The position numbers were made by a program, and so were the translations under genes. From Polaribacter sp. BM10 (GTDB taxonomy: Bacteria > Bacteroidota > Bacteroidia > Flavobacteriales > Flavobacteriaceae): DNA of 64,000 bases. The stretch is taken from the NCBI RefSeq assembly GCF_002005425.1, contig NZ_CP019704.1, positions 930,001 to 994,000 of the forward strand. The letters are read 5' to 3'. The notes beneath the pieces were generated by a model. That model was not told where the DNA came from. It did no database searches and saw only the letters and a program-made list of their open reading frames with translations. Of the stretch, positions 46,524 to 55,757 are shown one piece after another; the first letter of the stretch is position 1, and the number at the start of each line of letters is the position of its first letter.

Positions 46524-47237
46524 TTAATTGTCTTTTTTTCGTGTAAACGTACTTTTTTTCTTTTTTTCTAAATCTGTAGCAAGTTCTCCGTCTAAATAAT
46601 ATTCCCATTTACCAACTCGAACACCATTTTTATAAGTTCCGGTTTCTTTTAAATTACCATTCAATTCAAAATATTTTGCTAATCCGTTTGGTTTACCTTC
46701 TTTGTATGTAACTTCTTCTATTAAAACTCCTTTACTAGAATATTTACTAGTTACACCATCTAACAATCCGTTTTTATAAGTAGCAAATTCAGTGACTTGT
46801 CCGTTAGGATAATATACCAACTGTTCGCCATCGAGTTTGCCATTTTTATAATTTTCTTCAGACATTAAAGTTCCATCAGGATAAAAATATTGCCAATTCC
46901 CTACTCTTTTTCTATCATTTAAAACGCCTTCTGTTTTAATCTTTCCTTTTAAAGTGTAAAATTGAACAAAAAGCGAATCAGAATCCTCAAAAAAAGTTTT
47001 TATAATAACAGGATGCTCAGAAGTTCTTATGTCGTAAAACTTAAAAACACCAACTTCTTTTCCGTTTTTAAACTGGCCAGTGTAACGCACACGTTTATTA
47101 GGATAATATTTTTTCCAAACACCAGTTCTTTTCTTATTCGCATCAAACTGATTTATTTTTTGAGCATTAATCCTTTCAGTTGTTAAAAAACAAGAGACAA
47201 AGCATAAAATCAAAAACAGTCTTTTTATATTTATCAT
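46524..47237 (-). CDS. Exported MORN/YwqK-type repeat protein
   Basis: 237 aa with an N-terminal signal (about 1-25, LFLILCFVSCFLTT). The rest is built of repeats of the YwqK/MORN type, each about 22 residues: GVWKKYYPNKRVRYTGQFKNG, GNWQYFYPDGTLMSEENYKNG, GEQLVYYPNGQVTEFATYKNG, GKWEYYLDG. Databases call this family 'YwqK antitoxin', but there is no toxin partner here and the protein is exported, so a structural or envelope role is more likely. The C-terminus is basic (EKKKKSTFTRKKDN). Confidence 0.8.
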   Translation of the reverse strand: MINIKRLFLILCFVSCFLTTERINAQKINQFDANKKRTGVWKKYYPNKRVRYTGQFKNGKEVGVFKFYDIRTSEHPVIIKTFFEDSDSLFVQFYTLKGKIKTEGVLNDRKRVGNWQYFYPDGTLMSEENYKNGKLDGEQLVYYPNGQVTEFATYKNGLLDGVTSKYSSKGVLIEEVTYKEGKPNGLAKYFELNGNLKETGTYKNGVRVGKWEYYLDGELATDLEKKKKSTFTRKKDN

Positions 47238-47272
47238 TTAAACAAAATTTTTAAAACAAATATACATTAATA

Positions 47273-47869
47273 GTGCCAAATTCAAATTTACTTTATATAA
47301 CAGAGCAACTTAATAATATGGCAAATCCTAAAAGAGATAACCGCCAAAGAGTTGCAAATATTGTATTAGATAATCCAGATTTATTTAAAGATTTGATAAC
47401 AATTACTTTTAATGTTGATGATAAAACATCTATTAAAGCTGCTTGGATTTTAGAATGGATTTGCACACATAATCACATAAACTGGATTTTACCACATTTA
47501 GATACTTTTACAACTGAAATTTACAATGTAAAATTTGATAGTGCTATAAGACCTTGTGCTAAAATTTGTGAACATTTGGCAACTGCTTATTATGCTAAAA
47601 AAGAAAATGATGTTCAAAAAACATTAACAAAAAAACATATAGACAACATCGTTGAAACAGGATTTGATTGGTTAATTACACCACAAAAAATTGCGGTTAG
47701 AGCTTATACAATGAATACTTTGTACTTTTTTGGCTTAGAAAAAGAGTGGATTCATCCTGAATTAAAACATTTAATACAAACAAAAATTATACACGAAAGC
47801 AAAGGTTGTAAAGCTCGCGGAAATCACATTTTAGCAATGATAGAAAAACATCAAAAATCGAGTTTATAA
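47273..47869 (+). CDS. Conserved helical protein upstream of purB
   Basis: 198 aa from GTG 47273; an ATG at 47318 would shorten it to 183 aa but would cut off part of the first helix (LLYITEQLNN). It is helical with HEAT-like pairs of helices (VLDNPDLFKDLITITFNVDD, KAAWILEWICTHNHINWILPHLD). It is sometimes mislabelled adenylosuccinate lyase because it stands next to purB. No catalytic motif is seen. 45 bases before purB on the same strand. Confidence 0.75.
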   Translation: MPNSNLLYITEQLNNMANPKRDNRQRVANIVLDNPDLFKDLITITFNVDDKTSIKAAWILEWICTHNHINWILPHLDTFTTEIYNVKFDSAIRPCAKICEHLATAYYAKKENDVQKTLTKKHIDNIVETGFDWLITPQKIAVRAYTMNTLYFFGLEKEWIHPELKHLIQTKIIHESKGCKARGNHILAMIEKHQKSSL

Positions 47870-47884
47870 ATCTGTTAAATTACC

Positions 47885-47892
47885 TATTTTTG
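47885..47892 (+). promoter_or_regulatory. -7 promoter element of purB
   Basis: TATTTTTG (TAnnTTTG), 22 bases before ATG 47915, with a TTTA about 19 bases upstream as weak -33. It allows purB transcription independent of the preceding gene. Confidence 0.42.
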
Positions 47893-47914
47893 CAATTAAC
47901 AACATAACTAAAAA

Positions 47915-49258
47915 ATGAACTTAACAAAATTAAATGCCATCTCACCTATTGATGGTCGTTATAGAGGTAAAATTGATAAACTTGCAAACTATTTTTCTGA
48001 AGAAGCTTTAATTAAATATAGAGTTCGCGTAGAAATAGAATATTTTATCGCTTTATGCGAAATTCCTTTGCCACAATTAGAAAGTTTTGATACTTCTCTT
48101 TTTGAAGAATTACGCAAAATTTATACAGAATTTACAGCTGAAGATGCGCAGAAAATTAAAGATATCGAAAGCATTACAAACCATGATGTAAAAGCTGTAG
48201 AGTATTTTATCAAAGAAAAATTTGATGCTTTAAATTTACAAGAATTTAAAGAGTTTATCCACTTCGGATTGACGTCTCAAGATATTAATAATACCGCTGT
48301 TCCGCTTTCTATAAAAGAAGCAATGAATGATGTTTATGTACCTCAATATTTTGAAGTTTTAGAAAAACTACAAGAATTGGTTACAGAGTGGGCAGATATT
48401 TCTATGTTGGCAAGAACTCATGGTCAACCAGCTTCTCCTACAAGATTAGGAAAAGAAATAGAAGTTTTTGTGGTTCGTTTAAAAGAACAATTCAATTTGT
48501 TAAATGATATACCAAGTGCAGCTAAATTTGGTGGCGCAACAGGTAATTATAATGCACATAAAGTTGCTTATCCTACAATAGATTGGAAAGAATTTGGAAC
48601 TACTTTTGTACAAGAAAAACTAGGTTTACAGCATTCTTTTCCAACAACTCAAATAGAGCATTACGATCATATGGCTGCTTTGTTTGATACTTTAAAACGT
48701 ATCAATACAATAATTATAGATTTAGACAGAGATTTCTGGACCTATGTTTCTATGGATTATTTTAAGCAAAAAATTAAAGCTGGTGAAGTAGGTTCATCTG
48801 CAATGCCACATAAAGTTAACCCAATTGACTTCGAAAATTCTGAAGGAAATTTAGGTTTGGCTAATGCAATTTTCGAACATCTTTCTGCTAAATTACCAAT
48901 TTCTAGACTACAAAGAGATTTAACAGACAGTACGGTTTTACGTAATGTTGGTGTGCCTTTTGGTCATACCATTATAGCATTTACATCTACTTTAAAAGGT
49001 TTAAATAAATTGTTATTAAACAAAGAAAAGTTCGAGCAAGATTTAGAAAATAATTGGGCTGTTGTTGCAGAAGCAATACAAACAATTTTAAGAAGAGAAG
49101 CATATCCTAATCCTTATGAAGCTTTAAAAGGATTAACTAGAACAAACGAAAAAATAAATCAAAATTCTATTGCGAATTTTATCGATACGTTAGAAGTTTC
49201 TGATGAAATTAAAAACGAGTTAAAAGCAATAACACCAGCAAATTATACAGGTATTTAA
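47915..49258 (+). CDS. purB: Adenylosuccinate lyase
   Basis: 447 aa. Fumarase/aspartase superfamily: LARTHGQPASPTRLGKE with the catalytic His, and the family signature GSSAMPHKVNPIDFEN (near residue 295) with the mobile catalytic Ser. SPIDGRY at the N-terminus is typical of the PurB type of this length. It acts twice in purine synthesis, releasing fumarate from SAICAR and from adenylosuccinate. The next gene starts 2 bases after the stop. Confidence 0.96.
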   Translation: MNLTKLNAISPIDGRYRGKIDKLANYFSEEALIKYRVRVEIEYFIALCEIPLPQLESFDTSLFEELRKIYTEFTAEDAQKIKDIESITNHDVKAVEYFIKEKFDALNLQEFKEFIHFGLTSQDINNTAVPLSIKEAMNDVYVPQYFEVLEKLQELVTEWADISMLARTHGQPASPTRLGKEIEVFVVRLKEQFNLLNDIPSAAKFGGATGNYNAHKVAYPTIDWKEFGTTFVQEKLGLQHSFPTTQIEHYDHMAALFDTLKRINTIIIDLDRDFWTYVSMDYFKQKIKAGEVGSSAMPHKVNPIDFENSEGNLGLANAIFEHLSAKLPISRLQRDLTDSTVLRNVGVPFGHTIIAFTSTLKGLNKLLLNKEKFEQDLENNWAVVAEAIQTILRREAYPNPYEALKGLTRTNEKINQNSIANFIDTLEVSDEIKNELKAITPANYTGI

Positions 49259-49260
49259 AA

Positions 49261-49746
49261 ATGATAAAAACAGAAAAAAAGATAGAGAAAAAAGAGGTTT
49301 CAAAATTTATTTTTAAAAGAAATAAAGGCATTATTTTGTCTCTTTTTTCTTGTCTTTTTTTTCTAATATTAGCTTCTTGTAAAGCTGAAAAAGGTGATCC
49401 GGATAGATTTAAACAAGGTGTTTTCGAAATTCCTGCTGGAAATGGTTATAGTAAAACTAAAATTACCAGAATCGATAGTTTACAAATAGAAGAGTACGAT
49501 AAAATTGTAAGTATTTCTACAGATAGTTTAACCACAGAAAAAAGAATTAAACATATAGATACTTTATACATTAAATGGAAAAGTAACTTTTTCTATTCTT
49601 TAAAAATGAAATCACCAAAAAAGCAGTTAGACAAAGATGCTATTTATGTGCAAATAACTAAGATTAAAGATAGTTCTTACGATTTTTCTGCTAAAATAGG
49701 ATTCAGTAAATTTTTAACCGACGGTACTATTTATAAAATAAAATAA
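49261..49746 (+). CDS. Hypothetical lipoprotein downstream of purB
   Basis: 161 aa. An unusually long charged N-terminus (1-25, KKIEKKEVSKFIFKRNKG) precedes a hydrophobic stretch and a lipobox LILASC with Cys about 40; an internal start cannot be excluded. The mature part is beta-rich with many Thr/Lys. I do not recognise a functional family. It lies 2 bases after purB and 1 base before the TerC gene, so it is co-transcribed with both. Confidence 0.7.
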   Translation: MIKTEKKIEKKEVSKFIFKRNKGIILSLFSCLFFLILASCKAEKGDPDRFKQGVFEIPAGNGYSKTKITRIDSLQIEEYDKIVSISTDSLTTEKRIKHIDTLYIKWKSNFFYSLKMKSPKKQLDKDAIYVQITKIKDSSYDFSAKIGFSKFLTDGTIYKIK

Positions 49747-49747
49747 T

Positions 49748-50512
49748 ATGGAAATATTTCTAAATGCAGATACTTGGGTAGCACTACTAACATTAACGTT
49801 TTTAGAAATAATTTTAGGTATAGATAATATTATATTTATATCAATATCTGCTAACAAACTACCAGAAAATCAAGTAAGAAAAGCAACAATTTTAGGGTTG
49901 GCTCTAGCAATGATTACGAGAATCATTTTGCTATTTGGTGTTTCTTATTTAATTGCTTTAAAAGATCCTTTTTTAAAAATAGATATCGATTGGTTTAAAA
50001 CCGGCATTACTGGTCAAAGTATAATTTTATTTTTAGGCGGATTATTTCTATTGTATAAAAGTACAAAGGAAATAAGACAAAAAGTAGAAAACACAAACGA
50101 AGACGAAGTACTAAAATCACCAAAAGTAATTTCTTTTTCTAGTGTAATCATTCAAATAATATTAATAGATATTGTTTTTTCTTTTGATAGTATTCTTACG
50201 GCAGTTGGTATGACTAACGGAATCGAAGGTGCACTTATAATTATGATTATTGCTGTAATTGTCTCGATTCTAATTATGATGCTTTTTTCTAAACCAATAA
50301 GTAATTTCGTAAATAAAAATCCAACAATTCAAATGTTGGCGCTTTCTTTTTTAATTTTAATTGGCTTTATGCTTATTACAGAAGCTGCACATTTATCGCA
50401 TACAGAAATTTTTAACAAAACTGTAGGAGCTATTCCTAAAGGATATTTGTACTTTGCGATCGCTTTTTCTTTAGGAGTAGAAATGCTGAATTTAAAAATT
50501 AGAAAAAAGTAA
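49748..50512 (+). CDS. TerC-family integral membrane protein
   Basis: 254 aa with seven to eight hydrophobic helices. Conserved acidic residues within the membrane: EIILGIDNIIFIS (about 20-32) and the mirror motif IDIVFSFDSILTAVG (about 138-152). TerC proteins are linked to metal (manganese) export and tellurite resistance. Context: a Cys/His-rich exported protein and a metal-type TonB receptor follow downstream, which fits a metal-homeostasis operon. Confidence 0.9.
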   Translation: MEIFLNADTWVALLTLTFLEIILGIDNIIFISISANKLPENQVRKATILGLALAMITRIILLFGVSYLIALKDPFLKIDIDWFKTGITGQSIILFLGGLFLLYKSTKEIRQKVENTNEDEVLKSPKVISFSSVIIQIILIDIVFSFDSILTAVGMTNGIEGALIIMIIAVIVSILIMMLFSKPISNFVNKNPTIQMLALSFLILIGFMLITEAAHLSHTEIFNKTVGAIPKGYLYFAIAFSLGVEMLNLKIRKK

Positions 50513-50552
50513 TTTTATCAAAGGTTTTAAACAACATATCAGTTTATTATTT

Positions 50553-50834
50553 TTGTTCGTATTGATGTTTCCTGCATCAATACAAATAACCCACGCGCTA
50601 GAAAATCATGACCATGTTGTTTGTTCATCAAAAGTAGAGCAACACCTACATCAAGATTCTTTAAATTGCGATGAACTGCACAAACAATTAATAACATTTA
50701 ACTTTACTTTTAATTCATTCGAATTAACAAACATAGAAATATACAAAAGTAATTTTCTATCAAAAAAAATTAGATTTAAAGAAGTAAAAATTTCTAAAAA
50801 ATCTTCTAGAGCACCACCTCAATTTACTATTTAG
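50553..50834 (+). CDS. Small exported Cys/His-rich protein
   Basis: 93 aa from TTG 50553, but the frame is open upstream to the TAA at 50493 and codons 50517-50552 encode IKGFKQHISLLF, which together with LFVLMFPASIQITHA makes a complete signal peptide. The natural start is thus probably the ATC at 50517 (105 aa); no ATG, GTG or TTG lies between. The mature part has HALENHDHVVCSSKVEQHLHQ and CDELHKQ, which could bind a transition metal. It lies between the TerC gene and a TonB receptor with a His/Asp-rich loop, so a metal-binding accessory role is inferred. I know no function for it. Confidence 0.6.
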   Translation: MFVLMFPASIQITHALENHDHVVCSSKVEQHLHQDSLNCDELHKQLITFNFTFNSFELTNIEIYKSNFLSKKIRFKEVKISKKSSRAPPQFTI

Positions 50835-50915
50835 AACTATATACCTATACCCTACTAATTATTTTTCAATATAATTTTCTGGGAAAATCTTCTATTTAAT
50901 AGTAAATACATTACA

Positions 50916-53210
50916 ATGAAAACATATTTAAAACTGCTATTTTTAATGGCATTTATATCTGTGAATGCACAAAATAGCATTTCTGGAAAAATTACAGATA
51001 CCAATAACAACGCACTAATTGGTGTAGAAATTCATGCACAAGAAATTCACAAAGGAACCATAACAAATAATGATGGTTTTTATGAATTAAAAAATATCCC
51101 AAACGGAAAAATTAAATTAACATTTACTTATTTAGGTTATAAAACTGTATCTAAAAATGTAGATTTAAACGATAACAACCAAGAAATTAATTTACAATTA
51201 GTTGAAACATTTTATGAAATAGACGAAATTATTGTTTCTACTCCTTTTAATAAATTGCAATCAGAAAATGTAATGAAAGTTGAAAGACTTTCTGCAAATA
51301 AATTGCAAAAATTAGGCGCTACAACGTTATCCGAAGGAATTGCAAATATTGCAGGAGTTTCTCAAATTTCTACCGGAAATTCTATTGGTAAACCTGTTAT
51401 TAGAGGTTTAAGCGGTAACAGAGTTTTGGTTTACACACAAGGTATTCGTTTAGAAAATCAGCAATTTGGTGGTGAACACGGTTTAGGTATTAATGATGCC
51501 GGTATTGGTTCTGTAGAAGTAATTAAAGGTCCTGCGTCTTTACTTTATGGTTCTGATGCATTAGGTGGTGTTTTATATCTTAATCCAAAAAAATTTGCTT
51601 CTTCAAATAAAACAAAAGTTAATATCAATCAGCGTTACTTTAATAATACGTTAGGAACAAATACATCGGTAGGAGTTAAAAGTTCTTTAGAGAATTGGAA
51701 GTTTTTAGCAAGAGGAACTTACGCAAATCATGCAGATTATAAAATACCTACAGATAAAAGAGTTACAAATACACGTTTTAACGAAAAGGATTTTAAATCT
51801 GGAATTGCATATTCTAAGAATAAATTTACATCAGAATTAAGGTACAATTACAACAAATCTAATTTAGGTTTAACAGAAGGAATCGGTCTACAGTCAACAA
51901 GTAATGATTTATTAGAACCGTTTCAAACAATAGACAATCATATTATTAGCTCTCATAACCACTTCTTTTTTGGAGATTCTAAATTAGATATCGATTTAGG
52001 TTATACTTTTAATGATAGACAAGAGTTTGAAGAACATCAAGAGCACGATGACCATGATGAGGATGAAGATGAAGACGACCACGATCATGACCACGGAGAT
52101 GAAGACCATGATGAAGAACATGGAGAAGCTGCTTTAAGAATGAAATTGAAAACATTTACCTACAATGCAAAATATCATTTTCCTAAGATTGGAAGCTTAG
52201 AAATTTTATCTGGTATACAAGGTTTACATCAAACTAATACTAATTTTGGTGAAGAAATTTTAATACCAAACGCTACCGTAAATGACTTCGGAATTTTTAC
52301 AACCGCAAATTACACATGGAATAACAATACTTTACAAGCTGGTATTCGTTTTGATAATAGAAAAATTGATACAGAAAGACACGAAGTTGCTCATGATGAT
52401 GAAATACATGTTTTTGAGGCTGTAAATAAATCTTACAACAGTTTTACAACTTCTTTAGGTCTTAAAACTTCGTTATCAGATCAAATTACTACAAGAATAA
52501 ATGTTGCTTCTGGTTTTAGAGCTCCTAACCTAGCAGAATTAAGTTCTAACGGAGTGCATCATGGTACAAATAGATTCGAAAAAGGAAATAGTAATTTGGT
52601 AAATGAAAAAAATGTACAATTAGATCTTTCTTTAGAATACAAAACAGAACATTTTGAGGTATTTGCTAACGGATTTTACAACCATTTAAACGATTATATA
52701 TTTATAACGCCTACGGATGAGATTGAAGATGGTGAACAAGTATTTACGTATATACAAGAAAATGCAAAATTGTATGGTGGTGAATTTGGTTTCCATTTAC
52801 ATCCGCATCCACAAGATTGGTTGCATTTAGAAAGTACTTTCGAAACTGTAATTGGTAAACAAAAAAATGGAGATTATTTACCGCTAATACCTGCTAATAC
52901 TTGGAGAAATACTTTTAGAACAGAATTTAATTATAAAAACTGGTTAACGCAAGGTTATACTTCTATTACATTAGAAAGTACATTTTCTCAAGAAAATGTA
53001 AGCTCTTTTGAAACCCCAACTAGCAATTATAATTTATTAAATTTTGCTTTAGGTGGAGATGTTTCTATAAGAAATGTAAAATTTACAGGTTCACTTAGCG
53101 TTAATAATTTATTAAATAAAAAATATATCAATCATTTATCTAGATTAAAAAATGATGGAATATTTAACCAAGGTAGAAATGTAGTTTTAGGAATTAATGT
53201 TCATATTTAA
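50916..53210 (+). CDS. TonB-dependent outer-membrane receptor with His/Asp-rich loop (ZnuD-like)
   Basis: 764 aa. Signal peptide 1-19, a carboxypeptidase-like beta domain (about 20-95; SISGKITDTNNNALIGVEIHA), plug domain (about 105-225; VIRGLSGNRVLVYTQGIRLENQQFGGEHG), then the 22-strand barrel to the C-terminus (NVVLGINVHI). An extracellular loop at 370-403 is nearly all His, Asp and Glu, as in the zinc receptor ZnuD of Neisseria. It imports a metal ion or metal complex using TonB energy; zinc is the likeliest by analogy. A terminator follows. Confidence 0.88.
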   Translation: MKTYLKLLFLMAFISVNAQNSISGKITDTNNNALIGVEIHAQEIHKGTITNNDGFYELKNIPNGKIKLTFTYLGYKTVSKNVDLNDNNQEINLQLVETFYEIDEIIVSTPFNKLQSENVMKVERLSANKLQKLGATTLSEGIANIAGVSQISTGNSIGKPVIRGLSGNRVLVYTQGIRLENQQFGGEHGLGINDAGIGSVEVIKGPASLLYGSDALGGVLYLNPKKFASSNKTKVNINQRYFNNTLGTNTSVGVKSSLENWKFLARGTYANHADYKIPTDKRVTNTRFNEKDFKSGIAYSKNKFTSELRYNYNKSNLGLTEGIGLQSTSNDLLEPFQTIDNHIISSHNHFFFGDSKLDIDLGYTFNDRQEFEEHQEHDDHDEDEDEDDHDHDHGDEDHDEEHGEAALRMKLKTFTYNAKYHFPKIGSLEILSGIQGLHQTNTNFGEEILIPNATVNDFGIFTTANYTWNNNTLQAGIRFDNRKIDTERHEVAHDDEIHVFEAVNKSYNSFTTSLGLKTSLSDQITTRINVASGFRAPNLAELSSNGVHHGTNRFEKGNSNLVNEKNVQLDLSLEYKTEHFEVFANGFYNHLNDYIFITPTDEIEDGEQVFTYIQENAKLYGGEFGFHLHPHPQDWLHLESTFETVIGKQKNGDYLPLIPANTWRNTFRTEFNYKNWLTQGYTSITLESTFSQENVSSFETPTSNYNLLNFALGGDVSIRNVKFTGSLSVNNLLNKKYINHLSRLKNDGIFNQGRNVVLGINVHI

Positions 53211-53230
53211 ATTGAACATTTGTGTTTATA

Positions 53231-53264
53231 AAAAAAGTGTCACTAAACAGTGACACTTTTTTTT
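53231..53264. terminator. Bidirectional terminator, TonB receptor / MFS gene
   Basis: 14-bp stem (53231-53244 with 53249-53262), core GTGTCACT/AGTGACAC, eight T on the plus side, six A on the other; between stops at 53210 and 53288. Confidence 0.9.
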
Positions 53265-53287
53265 ATTTTAATAATTTTATTCTAAAA

Positions 53288-54664
53288 TTAATGTACATGT
53301 TCCGTTCTTTTTAAAGTACTTAATACAATTAAAGCAGCTACAAAAAACAAAGCCAAAGAAAGAACACTCCATTGCATAGAGTCTGTTAAATAGATTAAGA
53401 ATCCGAATACAAAAGTTCCTAATACAATTGCTATCTTTTCTGTAACATCATAAAAACTAAAATACGTTGCATTGTCTTGAGTTTTTGGTAAAAGTTTAGA
53501 ATATGTAGATCTTGTTAAAGATTGAATTGCACCTAAAACCAAACCTAATAATCCGCCTAAGGCATAAAAATAAATTTCTACATTTTGTAATTCTTTTTCT
53601 AGCATAAAAGCAGAAAAACAAACTAAAATCCATATTAAAATAGTGATTTTTATTGCCATAAAATTCCCTAATTTTTTAGAAACGTTAGAAAAAACCCAAG
53701 CACCTAAAATAGCAACAAACTGAATAAGTAATACCGTTACAATTAAATTTGTAGTACCTAAACCTAATTCTGAAGAACCAAAAATTGTTGCTAATAAAAT
53801 AATTGTTTGTACACCAACACTCAGTAAAAAAAAAGCAATTAAAAAGTTTCTTAAGGTTGGATATCCTTTTAATTCTATCCAAACTTTTTTTAGTTCTTTA
53901 AAACCCTTCCAAATAAAATCTTTTTCTGGTTTTCTATTGTAAATATTGTTTGGCAATTTTTTAAATGTTATTTGTGCAAAACCAATCCACCATAAGCCCA
54001 CCATAACAAAAGATATTCTCATGGCCTTTAATGATGCTGCATTTTTAGCATCTTCTATAGCTTTTTCAATTTCTAAACTGTTACCAGAAGATAATATAGG
54101 CTCAGAAATACTGGTATCAAAACCAAAAGTATTAGGTACTAAAATCATTCCTAAACAAATTAAAAGTAAAATTATAGAACCAATATAACCATGAATAAAA
54201 CCTTTAGCACTTGCAGCATCTTGTTGTTCTGGATGCGCAACTTCTGGCAAATAAGAATTGTAAAAAACAATACTAGACCAAAAACCAATACTTGCTAAAA
54301 TTGTACAAATAATACCTACCCAAGCGGTGTTTAAATCTTGAAAGAAATACATAGAGATTACAGACAAACCACCAAGCCAACAAAAGAATTTCATAAACTT
54401 AAGTTTGTTACCTGTATAATCTGCTATAGCAGATAAAATTGGAGACATAAATGCAACAACTAAAAAAGAAAAAGATAAAGCGTAACTGTATAAAGTATCT
54501 GGGTAATCCCACTTCATACCTAAAAATGTTACAATTTCATCTTTTGTTATGGCGCTATAAAATAAAGGGAAAACAGCAGTACTAATAACTAAAGAATACA
54601 CAGAGTTTGCCCAATCATAAAAAGCCCAAGCATTAATTAATTTTTTATCTCCTATTTTTAACAT
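53288..54664 (-). CDS. MFS transporter (UMF1/Atg22-like)
   Basis: 458 aa with about 11-12 hydrophobic helices. The N-terminus INAWAFYDWANSVYSLVISTAVFPLFY is the hallmark of the UMF1 (Atg22-like) family of the major facilitator superfamily, and LGAIQSLTRSTYSKLLPK is the inner loop after helix 9. Inner-membrane transporter; the family relatives move amino acids or other small solutes, but bacterial substrates are unknown. Single gene between two terminators. Confidence 0.9.
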   Translation of the reverse strand: MLKIGDKKLINAWAFYDWANSVYSLVISTAVFPLFYSAITKDEIVTFLGMKWDYPDTLYSYALSFSFLVVAFMSPILSAIADYTGNKLKFMKFFCWLGGLSVISMYFFQDLNTAWVGIICTILASIGFWSSIVFYNSYLPEVAHPEQQDAASAKGFIHGYIGSIILLLICLGMILVPNTFGFDTSISEPILSSGNSLEIEKAIEDAKNAASLKAMRISFVMVGLWWIGFAQITFKKLPNNIYNRKPEKDFIWKGFKELKKVWIELKGYPTLRNFLIAFFLLSVGVQTIILLATIFGSSELGLGTTNLIVTVLLIQFVAILGAWVFSNVSKKLGNFMAIKITILIWILVCFSAFMLEKELQNVEIYFYALGGLLGLVLGAIQSLTRSTYSKLLPKTQDNATYFSFYDVTEKIAIVLGTFVFGFLIYLTDSMQWSVLSLALFFVAALIVLSTLKRTEHVH

Positions 54665-54678
54665 ATCGTTTTTTTAAA

Positions 54679-54711
54679 TAAAAATGCCGTTCAATTTCTA
54701 TTGAACGGCAT
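54679..54711 (-). terminator. Terminator after the M48 protease gene
   Basis: 12-bp perfect stem ATGCCGTTCAAT/ATTGAACGGCAT (54684-54695 and 54700-54711, 4-nt loop), followed on the minus strand by a U-rich stretch. Lies 37 bases after the M48 stop. Confidence 0.8.
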
Positions 54712-54747
54712 ACAATATAGTAAAAGTTTTTACCTTTTAAATTATTT

Positions 54748-55557
54748 TTATTTTGCGGCTACATTAAATTTAGCTGCATACTTTCTTGCGGTAGGTAAAT
54801 ACGTTTTTAAATCTTGAATTCTAGATTCGTTAGAAGGGTGTGTACTTAAAATTTCTGGTTGAGAGCTTCCGCCAGATTTCTGGCTCATTCTTACCCAAAC
54901 TTCTGCAGCTTCTGTACCATCATAACCAGCCATAATCATAAATACCAATCCTAATCTATCTGCCTCTTGTTCGTGAACTCTACTAAACTTTAAAACTCCT
55001 AAACCAGAACCTATTCCGAAAGCAGTATTCCATAATTGTTGTGTTTTAGCATCTTTACCAGAAGTACCTAAAGCTACAGCTAATCCTCCGATTTGTTGTA
55101 ATTGTCCTTGAGACATTCTTTCTTGACCATGTTTAGCAAATGCATGTGCAACCTCGTGCCCCATAACTGCTGCTACTCCATCAACATTTTTACAAATTGG
55201 CATTATACCAGTATAAAAAACCACTTTTCCTCCTGGCATACACCAAGCATTTACCGTATTGTCTTCTACTAAATTAAATTCCCATCTATAAGCCTCTGCT
55301 TCACTAGTCATATTATTGGCTCTCATAAATCGATCTACAGCAGCTGCAATATTTGTACCAACACTTTTTACTTGATTAGTCATGGTTCTATTTGTAGAAA
55401 GTTTATTTTCTTCTAAAAAACCTTGATATTGTGCAAAACTTGCAGGTAAAACTTGTGAATCACTTACAAAATTAACTCTACTTCTACCTGTAATAGGAAC
55501 TTTACTACATTCTGAAAAAAGAATAACAGTAAATAATAAAATGGCTATTTTCTTCAT
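54748..55557 (-). CDS. M48-family metallopeptidase, lipoprotein (BepA/LoiP-like)
   Basis: 269 aa. Lipoprotein signal with lipobox LFSEC (Cys17) followed by VPITGRSR. The zinc motif is HEVAH (134-138), and the third ligand is Glu in HEQEADRLG (about 197-205). Periplasmic protease with a likely role in quality control of outer-membrane proteins. Single gene with a terminator downstream. The first Cys/Lys/Val/Pro/Ile region matches many M48 lipoproteins of Bacteroidota. Confidence 0.93.
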   Translation of the reverse strand: MKKIAILLFTVILFSECSKVPITGRSRVNFVSDSQVLPASFAQYQGFLEENKLSTNRTMTNQVKSVGTNIAAAVDRFMRANNMTSEAEAYRWEFNLVEDNTVNAWCMPGGKVVFYTGIMPICKNVDGVAAVMGHEVAHAFAKHGQERMSQGQLQQIGGLAVALGTSGKDAKTQQLWNTAFGIGSGLGVLKFSRVHEQEADRLGLVFMIMAGYDGTEAAEVWVRMSQKSGGSSQPEILSTHPSNESRIQDLKTYLPTARKYAAKFNVAAK

Positions 55558-55687
55558 TTTTGATTGTTTTTGTTCTAATATTTTATTTTTTGTAGCAATT
55601 TATAAATTTTATTATTAGAATTTGAACTATATCAGTTTTAATCTTAACTGAAAAAGAAAATCACTTTAAAATGAATTTTAAAAAAAG

Positions 55688-55720
55688 TAAATTTGTGTAA
55701 GTTTTCGATAGCTGTATCGA
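55688..55720 (+). promoter_or_regulatory. msrB leader: -7 element and small hairpin
   Basis: TAAATTTG (55688-55695) fits TAnnTTTG. Ten bases downstream is a compact hairpin TCGATA-GCTG-TATCGA (55705-55720), which would be near the 5' end of the msrB mRNA. Confidence 0.35.
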
Positions 55721-55757
55721 CAAAATAATTCAATAAAAACTTACAAATAAAATCATC

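Noticed and set aside
46524..47237. Toxin-antitoxin system suggested by the YwqK family name
   Set aside because: The protein is exported and made of MORN-like repeats, and no toxin-like small gene lies beside it.
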